From NCBI RefSeq assembly GCF_037893015.1, contig NC_133666.1, positions 563,049,468 through 563,113,467 on the forward strand: a DNA stretch of 64,000 nt, written 5' to 3'. Under the pieces are notes generated by a model. It did not search any database and was not told where the DNA came from. It saw only the letters and a list, made by a program, of their open reading frames with translations. A program made the position numbers and the translations under genes. Position 1 is the first letter of the stretch. The number at the start of each line of letters is the position of its first letter. This stretch comes from Macrotis lagotis (Eukaryota; Chordata; Mammalia; Peramelemorphia; Peramelidae). Positions 1 to 11,582 of the stretch are shown piece by piece.

Positions 1-1150
1 GTATACATGGATTTTTTTCCTGTTTTAGGGTCAAATGTTTTACACAGATGAGTAACTCTGGGACCACAGTGCCAGATTGTTGTCCAAAATGTATCATTTC
101 ACAACTTCATTAATGGTTAAGTATGAAATCTTAAGGATATAAAGGAAAGTAAGTTCCATTAAACATATTACACTAAACATGTGTGAGGAGGGCATTAATG
201 GAAAGCTAGCCACAAAAATGACATGAAAGCAGAATCGGTGGAAATAATGATGAGCCAACCAAATGATGAAAAAGTAAATAAATGACACTTTAAAGTGCTT
301 ATTATGTTTCAAACATTGTGATAAGGAGGAAAAAAAATGAAAGTCCCTCCTCTATAAGACCTTACCTTTGAATTAGGAGAGACAACAAAATAAAATTCAA
401 TTGCATAGCAAACAAAAAGGCATACAAAATCCTAAAATTTTTTAATAGTACATCCCAGAGGCTCTTAGACTATGAAAGTAGCTCATGTGACAATACCGGG
501 GAGTTTGTAGGGCAGAGAGACAGAGCAGGTGATAAAGCCTAGATGTTGTTAGGAAACAATAGCAGAACAGATGGAAAAGCCTAATGTTCTTCCATCTTGT
601 TAGAATAAATGGAATTGTTGACTAATTTCTCATCAAAGTCCTATGAGTAGTCAAGCAGCCCAAGGAAAAAGGTAAAGCAAGATGGTGAGGGAGGATAAAC
701 TAAGTCAATGAAACTATAGAATGTAGACTCAGAAGGGGCATGTGCAAATCCAAGTAAATTATCACAAAAAGTAATTATGTTAGAGCAACCATAGCTAATG
801 CTTGAGTGGAAGGCCAAAGGGGTAATGTTTGCCAACATTATAACATAGGAGAAGAATGGGAGTTTGCCTAATAAATAGAAGGGCCTAAATTCCAAGATTA
901 GAAGTCAAATTAAAGTATATTCCTTCATCCTAGCTTTAATAAGGACTGAGTATATTCAATAAAGTACTCAGTTAAATCAAGGTTTTCTCTACATATATAC
1001 TTTTCCATTATTTCAATCAGCTTATGATCATCATGGTTATGGGCAAGCCCTCCAATGTCATAGATTAAAACCGCACCATACTTTCTTATTTTTTATATAA
1101 CTAACCTGTGTCCAACCATAAATCCTCCATGAGAAAAGGAGAATTGACAC
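1..1150. other. AT-rich sequence with no gene recognised
   Basis: No coding signal, RNA gene or repeat family that I can name. Two short antisense frames here (72 and 84 codons) have no recognisable domain and random-looking composition. It is probably decayed intergenic DNA. Confidence 0.5.
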
Positions 1151-1179
1151 AATTGTATTGGAGGCCTGCTCTAGTGGAT

Positions 1180-2060
1180 AGGCAACAAACAGGCTACCCA
1201 TCTCTTATTTGTCATTCTCAATTCCATATTTTCCTTTAGTTTATCTTTTTATTAGACATCTTATACTTGAGAAAGTATACTGAAAGCTCTTGTCACTATT
1301 ATGTTACTATCTTTATTTTCTTGAAGCCAAGATAATGTTTCCTTAATGAATTTGAATACTAAGGCATTTGGATCACATAATTTTATCACCGATGTTATGT
1401 TATCCATGGCTCCCTTTAGCATAATGAAGTTTCCTTATTTATCCTTCTTCATCTGACAGGCCCCCCCCCTTTCTCTAATGTTTATTTTTGCTTTGTCTTA
1501 TAGCATAATTTTAACATCTACTTTTGGGATGCATTTGATGCAGAGTAAAAGAAAAATTTTCCAAGCTCTCAGTTTTATTTTGTATATGTCTTTGCCTTTT
1601 TAAGGGTGCTTCTTATAAGATTGTAGGGTTTTATTTTCTTACTTAATCTTTCACTTTTTTGTTTCATTGAATTGTTTAATTAATTCCTATTTAAAGTTAC
1701 GAGTTAGGTTAATGTTTTTCTCAATCTCTCTAAAATTTTTTCAGGTTATGACTTTCCCCACTTTTCTACTCTAAACAGAGTATTATTTTCCTTCCATTGC
1801 TTTAATCTTTTTTTTTAAGGTTGTAATGTTCCAACTAGTAATCATTCCCTCCCTCCTGATTCCCTCTTAACAGCTAGCACTTTTGCTTAAGGATTTTGTT
1901 TATAAGTTCGTCTCCTGTGCTTCTTCCTGGAGAGATTCATTCTTCTTTTTTTTTTTTTACCCTCAGTCAGATATATTTCCTTTTCTTCTTCTTCTTCCCT
2001 TCTGTTAATCTTGTTCATTGTTTTCTAAATGTCATTTAAAAAGTCTTTATCTTTTGTTCA
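1180..2060 (-). mobile_element. Old L1/HAL1-like LINE fragment, antisense
   Basis: The + strand reads like the reverse complement of the L1 ORF2 endonuclease region: T-rich text with phrases such as GTTTCCTTAATGAATTTG, GCATTTGGATCACATAATTTT and TTTTTGCTTTGTCTTATAGC, as found in old antisense L1 copies. It is heavily diverged and no open frame is left. Boundaries are approximate and the subfamily is not identified. Confidence 0.5.
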
Positions 2061-2929
2061 TAGTTTTGAGAGGTTGTAGGAATTAGAAAAAAGTATAGTC
2101 AGCCATCTCATTGCTCTTTACTCTCCTTTACTCATCACTCTCACCACATGACTGGTACACGTCGTTTTTCAGATATACCACTGTATACAAGCCTTTATAT
2201 TAATAAAACACTAATAGAAATAGTATTAAAAATACATTTGGTTCTTAAAAACGTAGTCTAACAAAATTAAAAACACCAACCAGAAAAGCAGATTTAAATG
2301 ATGTGCATGAGTCCTAAACACACTACCTCTCCTCTGAACTCCTATAATCACTTATATCCTTTAGCTTATACTACCTCATTTTACCATTCATGTCTAAAAT
2401 AGGTTGTCTGGGAAGCAGGGACTATATTCCCAGGCATTACTGTTTAGTAAATGCTCACTAAAGTTTGTCTCTGATGAGGATGTGATCAAAGTTGAGACCC
2501 AGACAAAACCCAGAACATTTTAATCTAAACAGAGATATTTATAGTTAAAGTATATGTAACAATGGATTCATCAAAGGATCATTGCATTCCCATGGTGCTA
2601 TTTCTATTGGATATTTTAATCTCCTAAAACTGAAGGCTATCCTGTTGCAAAATATCCTCTTGAAATAATCTTTCAATAGTGATCTCATTGGATTTGTGGT
2701 AAAAGGTTCAGTGATATGACCTACTCACATGAGTTCAATCACCATATTTTACCATAATTATACCTATAATACATTAATATACATACATACATTTACATTA
2801 TGTATGAATATATGTATATATGGGTATGTGTGTGTGCGTATGTCTACATCTCTATACCTCCCTTAATCCCCATGACTGCATTCTTCCAGGCAGTTATCAC
2901 ACTATTTCTGTACTTCTCTTAATTATATT
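2060..2929. other. Unassigned AT-rich stretch
   Basis: No gene or named repeat recognised. A short ATAC/TATG-rich simple-sequence patch lies near 2780-2850. Confidence 0.4.
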
Positions 2930-3111
2930 CTTTTTTTTTTTTTTTTAGTTTGGGTTGGTTTTTTTTTTTTTTTTTTGCAAGGCAATGGGGGCTAAGTGGC
3001 TTGCCCAAGGCTACACAGCTAGGTAATTATTAAGTGTCTGAGGATGGATTTGAGCTCAGGTCCTCCTGACTCCATGGCCAGTGCTCTATCCACTGCACCA
3101 CCTAGCTGCCC
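2930..3111 (-). mobile_element. WSINE1-type tRNA-derived SINE
   Basis: Read on the minus strand this starts GGGGCAGCTAGGTGGTGCAG, has box-B-like GAGTTCAAATC-type text, the CAGACACTTAATAATTACC core and CTTGCCTTGC before an A-rich tail; on the + strand the tail shows as T runs at 2931-2976. It is flanked by a perfect 14-bp target-site duplication CTCTTAATTATATT (2916-2929 and 3112-3125), so it is a complete, fairly young L1-mobilised insertion. Confidence 0.9.
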
Positions 3112-3128
3112 CTCTTAATTATATTTTT

Positions 3129-3356
3129 AGGGTAGCTAGGTGGTGCAATGGATAAAGTCAAGTCTGATGTCAGGAAGACCTGAGCACAAATGCAACCTCA
3201 AGATGTGACCTTGGGCATTAACTCCATTTTCCTCAGCTTCTCATCTTTAAAATGAAACAGAAAAAATATCAAAACTATTCCAATATCTTTGACAAGAAAA
3301 TATCAAAAAGGGCCATGAAGAGTCAGAAATGACTGGAAAACAATTGAACAACAAAA
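3129..3356 (+). mobile_element. Mar1-type CORE-SINE with RTE-like tail
   Basis: It begins GGTAGCTAGGTGGTGCAATGG, passes through GTCAGGAAGACCTGAG, then CCTCAGCTTCTCATCTTTAAAATG, and ends with ATGAAGAGTCAGAAATGACTGG and AACAATTGAACAACAA. That ending is the characteristic RTE-derived tail of marsupial Mar1 SINEs. It is more diverged than the neighbouring WSINE copy and internally shortened. Confidence 0.8.
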
Positions 3357-3564
3357 ATTACAATCTTACTTGTATTATAGGCATTTATGTGCTTGTCCTA
3401 TGCATTTTATTCATCTTTGTATCACCTGTAGCACTTAATCCATACAGGAACCAATCTGTTATTGGGCCTCAATCTAGGCACCTCTGCTCCCATATCCTTC
3501 ATTCCCCCCCCCCAATATATAGGCCTGTTCACTCTGTCAAATTTAACAAAATTTCTATTTTTCC

Positions 3565-3685
3565 ACTTATTACTTGTGTAGCATTGGGAAAGCTGCTTTA
3601 CCCCTGAATCTGCTTTATTTGAAAAAAAAAAGGGGGTTGAATGAGATGAGCTTAAGGTCACTTCCAGCTCTAAATACCACCAATA
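3565..3685 (+). mobile_element. MIR-like SINE 3' fragment
   Basis: GCATTGGGAAAGCTGCTTTA, then GAATGAGATGAGCTTAAGGTC and CACTTCCAGCTCTAAATA match the 3' half of MIR-class SINEs in sense orientation. Old and partial. Confidence 0.5.
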
Positions 3686-3699
3686 TTTTGTGTGTATGT

Positions 3700-5510
3700 C
3701 TGTGTGTGTGTATCTATAATGCTATGCATGATTTATAACTATGCAATGTAATAAATGAATCAATATGTATATACAAAGCACTTTTTAGTTGCCATAATGA
3801 TAGATACAAAAATGAAATAATCTACATTCAAGGTACTTATATTATTCAAATTCAAATTTAGGTCTTGTTCCAAGACCTAAAGCCAATTGTTTTCATGATG
3901 TATTGGGATACAGAATTTAAAAGATTTCAAAATCACTTGGATATTAGATATTTTTTAAAACTGAAATAAAATTTTCTTTGTTCATTAGCTTGATTATTGG
4001 AAAAATCTGACTTTTGTGAAATATATCCTTTCATTAAGGACTAAATATTTAAAGTAATAAATTCCGTCATTAATCAGAATATTGGACGTGACTCAGAAGT
4101 GTATAATATTTCCCCAAAATAGTCATTTTCAGTAGGTATTGAAAAATTGAAATTCAATCTGAAAATCATACAGAAAAATCATGTACATAATGTGCCTATT
4201 AGAATACTCTATTAGAATGATTTTCTAGTTAGATTTAGTTCCATAAAATTTTCCCCACTAGTGATTCATGTGGAAACAAGTGATTCCAGTAGAAGGAAAC
4301 CAAGAAGTTTCCATAAATCCTGGACAAAATATTCAAGACCTAAGAGGCACAAATAATGTTTTTCATAAATGCTACCAACTGAGATTATAGACTTCAGAAA
4401 GGAAAGACAGATTAAAATCTGTTTTTTTAGGTGTAGAATTTGATTATTGGATTACAGTTTAATATATAAGAATGACATGAGCTTAACCAAGTACAGGGTG
4501 AATTTTTACCAAAACTGGGGAAAATATATGTACTTAAAAATGTGCAAACTTGATTATCTCAAACCAAAACTTGAGGTAGAAAAAAGAAAAGTGCCCTCAT
4601 ATATACACCAAGTCAGTTACCTGAGACTAGCAGGTACCACAAAGGGAAAAGAGTATCAAGAAAGAATAATAATAATAATAATAATAATTTGAAATTTTTT
4701 AAACAGTAAAAAAAGATGACCACAAACATTTGTATACAAGTACCTAGAATAGTGTAACAATAATAAACAAAGTCAGACCTTAACCTAAAGATCCCGATGT
4801 ATGTTAAATCTCAGTGTCACAGATTTCATTGAGGTTTGGTAGAAGATAGTTGCTCCACTATTACTGATGTCTCCAAATGTTTCTGCTTGCTCTTAGCTTG
4901 CACTAATATTGTCAATTTTATCAGGAGAGGGTAGGTCTTTAATACAGGAAGATAAAAGGTGGCTGTTGGACAGCCCAAGTACACAAGAGATGTAGAGGAA
5001 GACTCATCATGTCAGGTGAATCCCCTGTAGAATGTGGGCATGGACAGGAGCTGTACAGGATGAGAAGAATTTAATAGGAGCTTAGTTACAGATTCAAAGG
5101 CAGTCCCAGATCAGCAAAGTATTCAGTATAATGATACCCACATCCATTTCCTTCATGCTGTCCATGTTGCCATCATAATTTAAGATCTCTTAAGTAAGGC
5201 ACAGGCCTTTAGGGGACACTAGTAAAGTTAGCTGGGGGACAAAAGACAAGGAACAGATGCAAATGTAGTTAAAAGACTGGAATTGTAGAGATTCAGACAG
5301 TCGAAAAATGATCAGCTCTTTGGTACTCCAAAGTACACTTTAATATTTTGGTACTATTATTGATTCCTCCTTCATACTGTCTTCCTGGTGCTGCATCACA
5401 CATTTAGTGACCAGCTTTCTGCTTGTCTTACTTTCTGATAAACTTTCTTTCTAAGAACATTTTGAAACTAACTGTGCTTGATATTTTGATTTATGTTTTA
5501 ATGTCAACAT
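3700..5510. other. Unassigned intergenic stretch
   Basis: No gene recognised. An 81-codon sense frame at 4447-4692 only ends in an isoleucine run created by the (AAT)n tract. No other structure seen. Confidence 0.4.
4664..4688. repeat. (AAT)n microsatellite
   Basis: About eight tandem AAT units, uninterrupted. Confidence 0.9.
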
Positions 5511-5930
5511 CTAGGCCTCACTCAGATTCCTACATGTATTGCCCTGCCACAAATGTCACCCAACTGCTAGAAATATTTCAATAATTTCCTTACCAGGTTC
5601 CTTGTCTCTAATAATATCCTTCCTCTGAAATTCATTCTAATCATGTTGCCAAAATGTGTTTTCTAATGTACACGTCTGTCTATGTTACTTAACCAGAGTA
5701 AAATGGAATACTCAAAAACTTTCAACAGCTTCTTATAACCTATAAGACAAAATGCAAACTTCTTTGTGAAGCATTTAAAGTCCTCTACAATGAAGCACCA
5801 TTAACCTTTCCAGTCAAATTTACAGCATTCCTCTTCACCTACCCTATCTATCTTCTGGTTGCCCTGGACTGTTAATAATTCCATGCTCATAAACTGTTAT
5901 TTCCTATCTCATTTAGGTCACTAGCAGCTA
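5510..5930 (+). mobile_element. L2 LINE fragment, ORF 3' region
   Basis: Phrases such as AATCATGTTGCCAAAATG, CAACAGCTTCTTATAACC, AGACAAAATGCAAACTTC and TTTAAAGTCCTCTACAATG follow the well-known L2 order (…AGTGGCTCCCTATTGCC…AAACTCCTTAGC…AAGGCCCTCCACAATCTGG). Old, diverged copy. Confidence 0.7.
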
Positions 5931-6521
5931 ATAACTACTTTCCTCATAGTTGGAAGTTAGCAATTATTAGGTTATTAGAACTGAATTTAAGCAAAGGGAG
6001 GAAAAATGGTGAAGAACATTTGTGAGAGTCTCTTATAAGGATTGTCAGAGCACTGTCTGGGTACAGTCAAGATGGTGAAGAGAAGCTAGGAAACTATAAA
6101 ATGTTTCCCAGTGTCCCTCTGAGACAACTTTAAATGAAGCCTGTAAACAGACCCTGGAGCAACAGAAACCACAAAAAGATAGAGGTAAACAACATTTCAA
6201 CTCAGGATATCTTGAAGGAACTTCAGGAAAGGTCTGTGTCACTTGGGTAAAAGAGGAATGCAGGGGAAGGGAAAGCCAATGGGAGGTTCTTGGCCACAGA
6301 GAAGATCAATAACCAAAGCTCAGTGGAAGGGACCCTACCCCAGTGCAGAATGCATACTGTGAACCCTGGACCAACAGTGCACTAGGCAGGACTGGATGGG
6401 ACTATTCTACTGCAGGGAGCAAACCACCAGCACCTGGGCCCGCAATACAGAAAGATAGAGACCAGACCCCTGGTTCCCAACGCAAAAAAACTGGGGACTG
6501 TGCTCCTTATGTTCATCTTTT

Positions 6522-6678
6522 TGTTTTAAGTTTTCTTTTGCAAGGCAGTACAGTTAAGCAACTTGCCTAAGGTCACACAGCTAAGTAATTATTATGTGTC
6601 TAAGACTGGATTTGAACTCAGGACCTCCTGACTCCAGGGTCGGTGCTCTAACCACTGTACAGCCTAGCTGCCCTCAGG
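6522..6678 (-). mobile_element. WSINE1-type SINE nested in L1
   Basis: The reverse complement carries GGGCAGCTAGGCTGTACAG, GTCAGGAGGTCCTGAGTTC and the AATAATTACTTAGCTGTGTG core, with a short tail. A direct repeat GTTCATCTTTT lies at 6511-6521 and 6679-6689. It interrupts the L1 5' region, so it inserted after that L1. Confidence 0.9.
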
Positions 6679-6733
6679 GTTCATCTTTTAAAATGAGCAA
6701 GGAAAAAAAGAGCACTAACTACAGGAATCTCCT

Positions 6734-6964
6734 TTGACTACAGGGAAGAACAAACCAGCATCTCAGAAGAGGAGAGCAGTGACAAAATGCCTCATTAGAA
6801 GCATCAAAGGGGATTTTGAATTGGTCTCAAATCCAGAGTTTTCTTGGAAGAGCTCAAAGAATTTTAAAATCCAAATAAAAGAGGTAGAAAAAAAAATGGG
6901 AAAAGACATGAGAGTCATGCAGGAGAACTATGAAAAATGGAAAGGAAGCACAAAAATTAACTGA
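6734..6964 (+). pseudogene. L1 ORF1 N-terminal remnant
   Basis: A 76-codon open frame rich in Lys, Glu and Asn with a heptad-like stretch (FKIQIKEVEKKMGKDMRVMQ). That fits the coiled-coil N-terminal part of the L1 ORF1 RNA-binding protein. Similar lysine-rich text in another frame follows at 7067-7339. The frame is broken several times compared with the usual single ORF1, so no functional product is expected. Confidence 0.6.
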
Positions 6965-9894
6965 AGGAAACAATAACTTTAAAAGTTGAATTGATAAAAT
7001 GGAAAAAAAGAAAACAGCCCCTTTAAAAGTAGAATTGGCCAAAGGGAAAAAGAGATACAAAAGCTAATGGAAGAAAATAAGTCCTTAACAATTAGAATTG
7101 GGCAAATGGAAACTAATGACTCTATACTATATTCAAGAATCCCTCAAATAAAATCAAAAGAAAAGAAAAATAGAAGAAAATATAAAGTATCTAATAGGAA
7201 AAAAATGATAGACCTAGAGAATGGATTCAGAAAAGATAACTTACAAACTATTGGTCTACCTAGAAGGCATGATAAAGGGTGGGGGGGAATGAACCTAGGC
7301 CTTATCTTTCAAGGAAATTATCAAGGAAAACTACCCTAAAATGTTAGAATGAGAGAATTAAATAGACCTTGAAAGAATCCACCAATCACATCCTGAAAGA
7401 GATACAAAAATAAAAACCCCAAGAAATATTCTAGCTAATTTTCAGAATTAATAGCTAAAGGAGAGAATAACATGAGCAGACAAGAAGGAACAATTCAGAA
7501 TCAAAGAACCACAATCAGAATTTCACAGAACTTAGCAGCTTCAAAATTAAGGATCAGACAACATGGAATATGATATTCTAGAGGGAAAAGAAGCTTGAAT
7601 TACAACCAAGAATCAACTACCTGAAAAATTCAGCATATTTTTAAGGGGAAAACATGAACATTCAATGAAAAGGGGGACTTGCAAACTTACCTCATAAAAA
7701 GTACAGAACAGAACCGAAAAATTTGATTTTTCAAATACAAAACTCAAGAAATGTGTAAAAAAGGTAAACAGAAAAAAAGTTAATCAATAAAACTAAACTC
7801 TTTACATCCCTACTTGGGAAGATAATATTTGTAACTCTTGAGAATTATATTTCTATTATGGTAATTGGAAGGAGTATCCTTAGATAGAAGGTTGGGTTTA
7901 AATTGATTATGATGTGATGATAGTTAAAAAAAACAATGAAAACATGGCTGGGAGAAGAAAGGGAAGCAGAAGAGGGTTAATGTGACATCACATGAAGAAT
8001 CACAAAGGACTTATAGTACAAGGAATGAAGAGAGCATTGAGTGAATCTTACTCTCGTAGGATTTGGTTCAAAGAAGAATAACAAACTCACTAATGGGTAT
8101 AGAAATTTATCTTACCCAAAGGGAAGTAAGAAGAGAAAGAGTAAAGAAAGGAAGGCAGACATAGGAGAACAAAGGGGATAGAAAAGGGGAGAGGACTGGT
8201 AGATGGAAGAACAGATTGAGGGAAGTGGTGATCAAAAGCAAAATACTGCTGAGGAGAGGTAGGGTGAAAGGAGAGGAAAAAGTATAAGTGGGGAAAAATA
8301 GGAGAGAAGAAAAAACAGAGTTAGCAATCATAACAGTGAATGAGAATGGGATGAATTCTCCCATAAAACAGAAGTGGATGGCTGAGTGGATTAAAAAGCA
8401 AAATCCTACAATATGCTGTTTATAAGAAATGCATTGAAGCAGAGAAATACATACAAAGTAAAGGTAAAAGGCTGAAACATAATATATTGTGCTTTGACTA
8501 AAGTAAAAAAAAAAAGCAGGTGTAGCAATCCTGATCTCAGACAAAGCAAAAAGCAAACATAGATCTAATTAAAAGAGATATATCTTACTAAGAGGTACCA
8601 TAGACAATGAAGAGATTAATACTAAATATATATGCACCAAATAGTATAGCATACCAGTAGAGGAGCTCAAGCTCTCTCAGAATTAGATAAATTTAGGCCA
8701 AAATAAATAAATAAGAGAGAAGAGAAGGAGATATTCAGAATCTTAGAAAAGTTAGATAGTAAAAATCTCTGGAGAAAATTGAAAAGAGATAGAAAAGAAT
8801 ATACCTTTTTCTTAGTGGTACATGGCACCTACACAAAAATTAACCATGAATTAGGGGATTAAAAACCTCACAGTCAAATGCAAAAGGCAGAAATATTAAA
8901 TGCATCTTTCTCAGATCATGATGCAGTAAAAAATTACATGTAATAAAGGGCTGTGGATATACTAAAAATTAATTGGAAACTATATAACTTAGTCCTAAAG
9001 AAGGAGTGGGTCAAACAAGAAATTCTAAAAAGAATAATTTCATCCAAGAGAATGACAATAAAGAGCTAGCATACCAAAAGTTGTCAGATGCAGCCAAAAA
9101 AATTCTTAGGGGAAAATTTATATCTCACAAGGCATAATGAATAAATTAAAGAAAGAGGAGATCATTGAATGGGCAAAGAACTAAAAAACCTAGGAAAAAA
9201 GAACAAATTAAGAATCCTCAATTAAATACCAACTTAGAAATTCAGAAAACCAAAAGAGAAATTAATAAAAGTAAAAATAAGAAAACTATTGAATTAGTAA
9301 ATAAAACTAAGAGATGGTTTTATGAAAAAAACAATAAAATAGATAAAATTTTAGTAAATTTGATTTTTTTAAAAAAGGAAGAATAGAGTCAAATTACCAG
9401 TATCAAAAATGAAAAGGGTGAATTCACCACCAATGAAGAGAAAATTAAAACAATAAATAAGAGCTATTTTGTGCAACTATATGCCAATGATTCTGACAAT
9501 CTTAGTAAAATAGATGAATATTTGCAAAAAATGCAAATCACTCAGGTTAGCAGAAGAGAAAATAAAATACCTAAATGACCCAATTTCAGAAAAGGAAATT
9601 GAACAAGCGATCAATGAACATACTAAGAAAAAAACCATTGGGGCCAGATGGCATCACAAAAGAATTCTATCAAATATTTAATGCATAATTAATTTCAATT
9701 CTTTATAAACAATTTAGAAAAATAGGCAAAGAAAAAGTCTTACCAAATTCCTTTCAATGACACCAATATGGTATTGATACCTAAACTAGGAAGAGCCCAA
9801 ACTGAGAAAGAAAAACATAGATCCATTTTCCTAATAAATACTGATGCAAAAATTTTAAATAAAACATTAGCAAAAAATTACAACAATTATCACC

Positions 9895-10107
9895 ATGATA
9901 ATACAATATGAACAGGTGAGATTTATACCAGGAATGCAGGACTGGTTTAATATTAGGAAAATAATCAGCACAGTCAACCATATCAACAACAAAACCATCA
10001 GAAATCTTATGATTTTCTCAATAGATGCAGAAAAAGCTTTGACAAATACAGTATCAATTCCTATTAAAACCACCAGAGAGCATAGGAATAAATGGATTTT
10101 TCCTTAA
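9895..10107 (+). pseudogene. L1 ORF2 reverse transcriptase remnant
   Basis: A 70-codon open frame containing [16 protein letters not shown], then NHINNKT and [13 protein letters not shown]. These match the L1 reverse transcriptase motifs [17 protein letters not shown] and ISIDAEKAFD, where the Asp of SIDAEKA is the first catalytic aspartate. Later motifs continue in other frames, so the protein is dead. Confidence 0.8.
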
Positions 10108-11227
10108 AATGATAAACAGTATCTATCTAAAATCATCAGCAAGCATCATATGCAATGGACATAAGTTAGAAACTTTCCCAATAAGATCAGGATTGAAACA
10201 AGGATAGTCATTATCACACTATTATTCAATATTGTACTAGAAATGTTAGCTTTAGCAATGGAAATAAAAATGAAAGGAAATTAAAGGAATGAGGATACAA
10301 AATTCTCACTCGTTGTAGATAATAAGATGTACTTAGAGAATCCTAGATAATCAACTTTAAAACTACTTGAAATAACAAGTTTAGCAAAGTTTATAAAATA
10401 AACCCACATAAATTACCAGCATTTCTATACATTACCAACAAAGCCCAGGAACAAGAGATAGAAAGTGAAATTCTATTTAAAAGAACTATAGACAACATAA
10501 AATACTTAGGAATATACCTGCCAAGACAAATCTAGGTACTATATGAATATATACAAAATGCTTTTCACACAAATAAATTCAGAACTAAACAACTGGAAAA
10601 ATATCAGTTGCTTATGCATAGGCTAACCAAATATAATAAAAATGAAATTTTTATCTAAATTAATCCACTATTCAGTGACATCCCAAACTACCCAAACTAC
10701 TTATATAGAAGAACAAAAGATCAAGAATACCAAGGGTAATGAACTGATGTTGAATGAAGTGAGCAGAACAAGAACATTGTACATATTATCAGCCACATAT
10801 AATAGCTCTTTCCAGCAATATAGTGATCAAAGACAATTCTAAATGACTTGTGATGGAAAATGCCATCCACATACAGAGAAAGCATACTATTTTTACCTTT
10901 TTAATTTTTTTTTTGCTTTTTACTTCTCATTATTTTTCCCCTTTGTGTTCTGTTTCTTTTTTCACAGTGACTAATATGGGAATATGTATAAAACGATTCT
11001 ACATGTCGAATCTATATCAGATTACTTGCTATCCTAGAGTTGGGAGGGAAGATGGTAGGGAGAAAACTTTACAAAATGAATATTAAAAATTTTTATATAT
11101 AATTGGAGAAATAAATAATACAAAAATACAAAAAACAAGAACATTTGTGTGAAGATCAAAGGAGAGACAAATATATTTAATATTGTAGTCATCAATCAGT
11201 CAAAATGCATTTATTAAGAAGAGAAGC

Positions 11228-11582
11228 TGGTGACAAATTGGATAGTGAAAGGTCAAAAGGTGAACCCTTGGTAAAAAAGGAAGATGGTTCTATAAATGGA
11301 AATGTTGTTTATTGAAGGAAGGTACTGTAGGCTAGGTCCAAGTAGACTCCAACAGTGGGTAGTGGGGAGGGCAATTCTTTTTATAGGGTATTGGATATAG
11401 GGTGGTATAATCTCTACAGGGATTGGGAGCCATTGGGGTCTCCATGAAGGATGTACTTTGTTTGGGGGTTCACCAAGGTGAGGTTGGAGTTATTTGGAGC
11501 TTCTATGGTGCTTAGGGTTCATGTTTTAAAGAAAGGATAATCAATAGGTCTCTACTGGACAGTAATGAAACTCAGACCTGCA
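11228..11582 (-). mobile_element. Retroviral LTR (3' LTR of an antisense ERV fossil)
   Basis: The segment starts TG and ends CA on the + strand, as LTRs do on either strand. Read antisense it has a TATA box (CTATAAAAAG, near 11380), then an AATAAA polyadenylation signal about 70 bp later (near 11306), then a short U5-like end. Immediately upstream in antisense sense lie the end of an envelope frame and an A-rich purine tract (AAAACAAAAAGG), where a polypurine tract should be. The length, about 355 bp, is ordinary for a gammaretrovirus-like LTR. The family name is not known to me. Confidence 0.65.

Larger units (their letters stand above)
5990..11130 (+). mobile_element. Marsupial L1 LINE, near full span, decayed
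   Basis: The 5' region around 6050-6200 (CAAGATGGTGAAGAGAAGC, GACAACTTTAAATGAAGCC) matches L1 5'UTR text. An ORF1-like frame starts at 6734 (lysine-rich, heptad-like, 76 codons left open). From about 8340 ORF2 endonuclease text appears, and at 9895-10107 the reverse transcriptase block [13 protein letters not shown] followed by FSIDAEKA. The C-terminal part of ORF2 is shortened near 10690-10730, where reverse transcriptase-side text jumps to the 3' end. The 3'UTR (GATGGAAAATGCCATCCACAT, then a T-rich stretch) runs to an A-rich end at 11130. Many frame breaks, so it is inactive. A SINE is nested at 6522-6678. Confidence 0.85.

Noticed and set aside
8107-8556. 149-codon antisense frame
   Set aside because: It lies on the reverse of L1 ORF2 and its Phe/Ser/Leu-rich composition mirrors the A-rich L1 sense strand.
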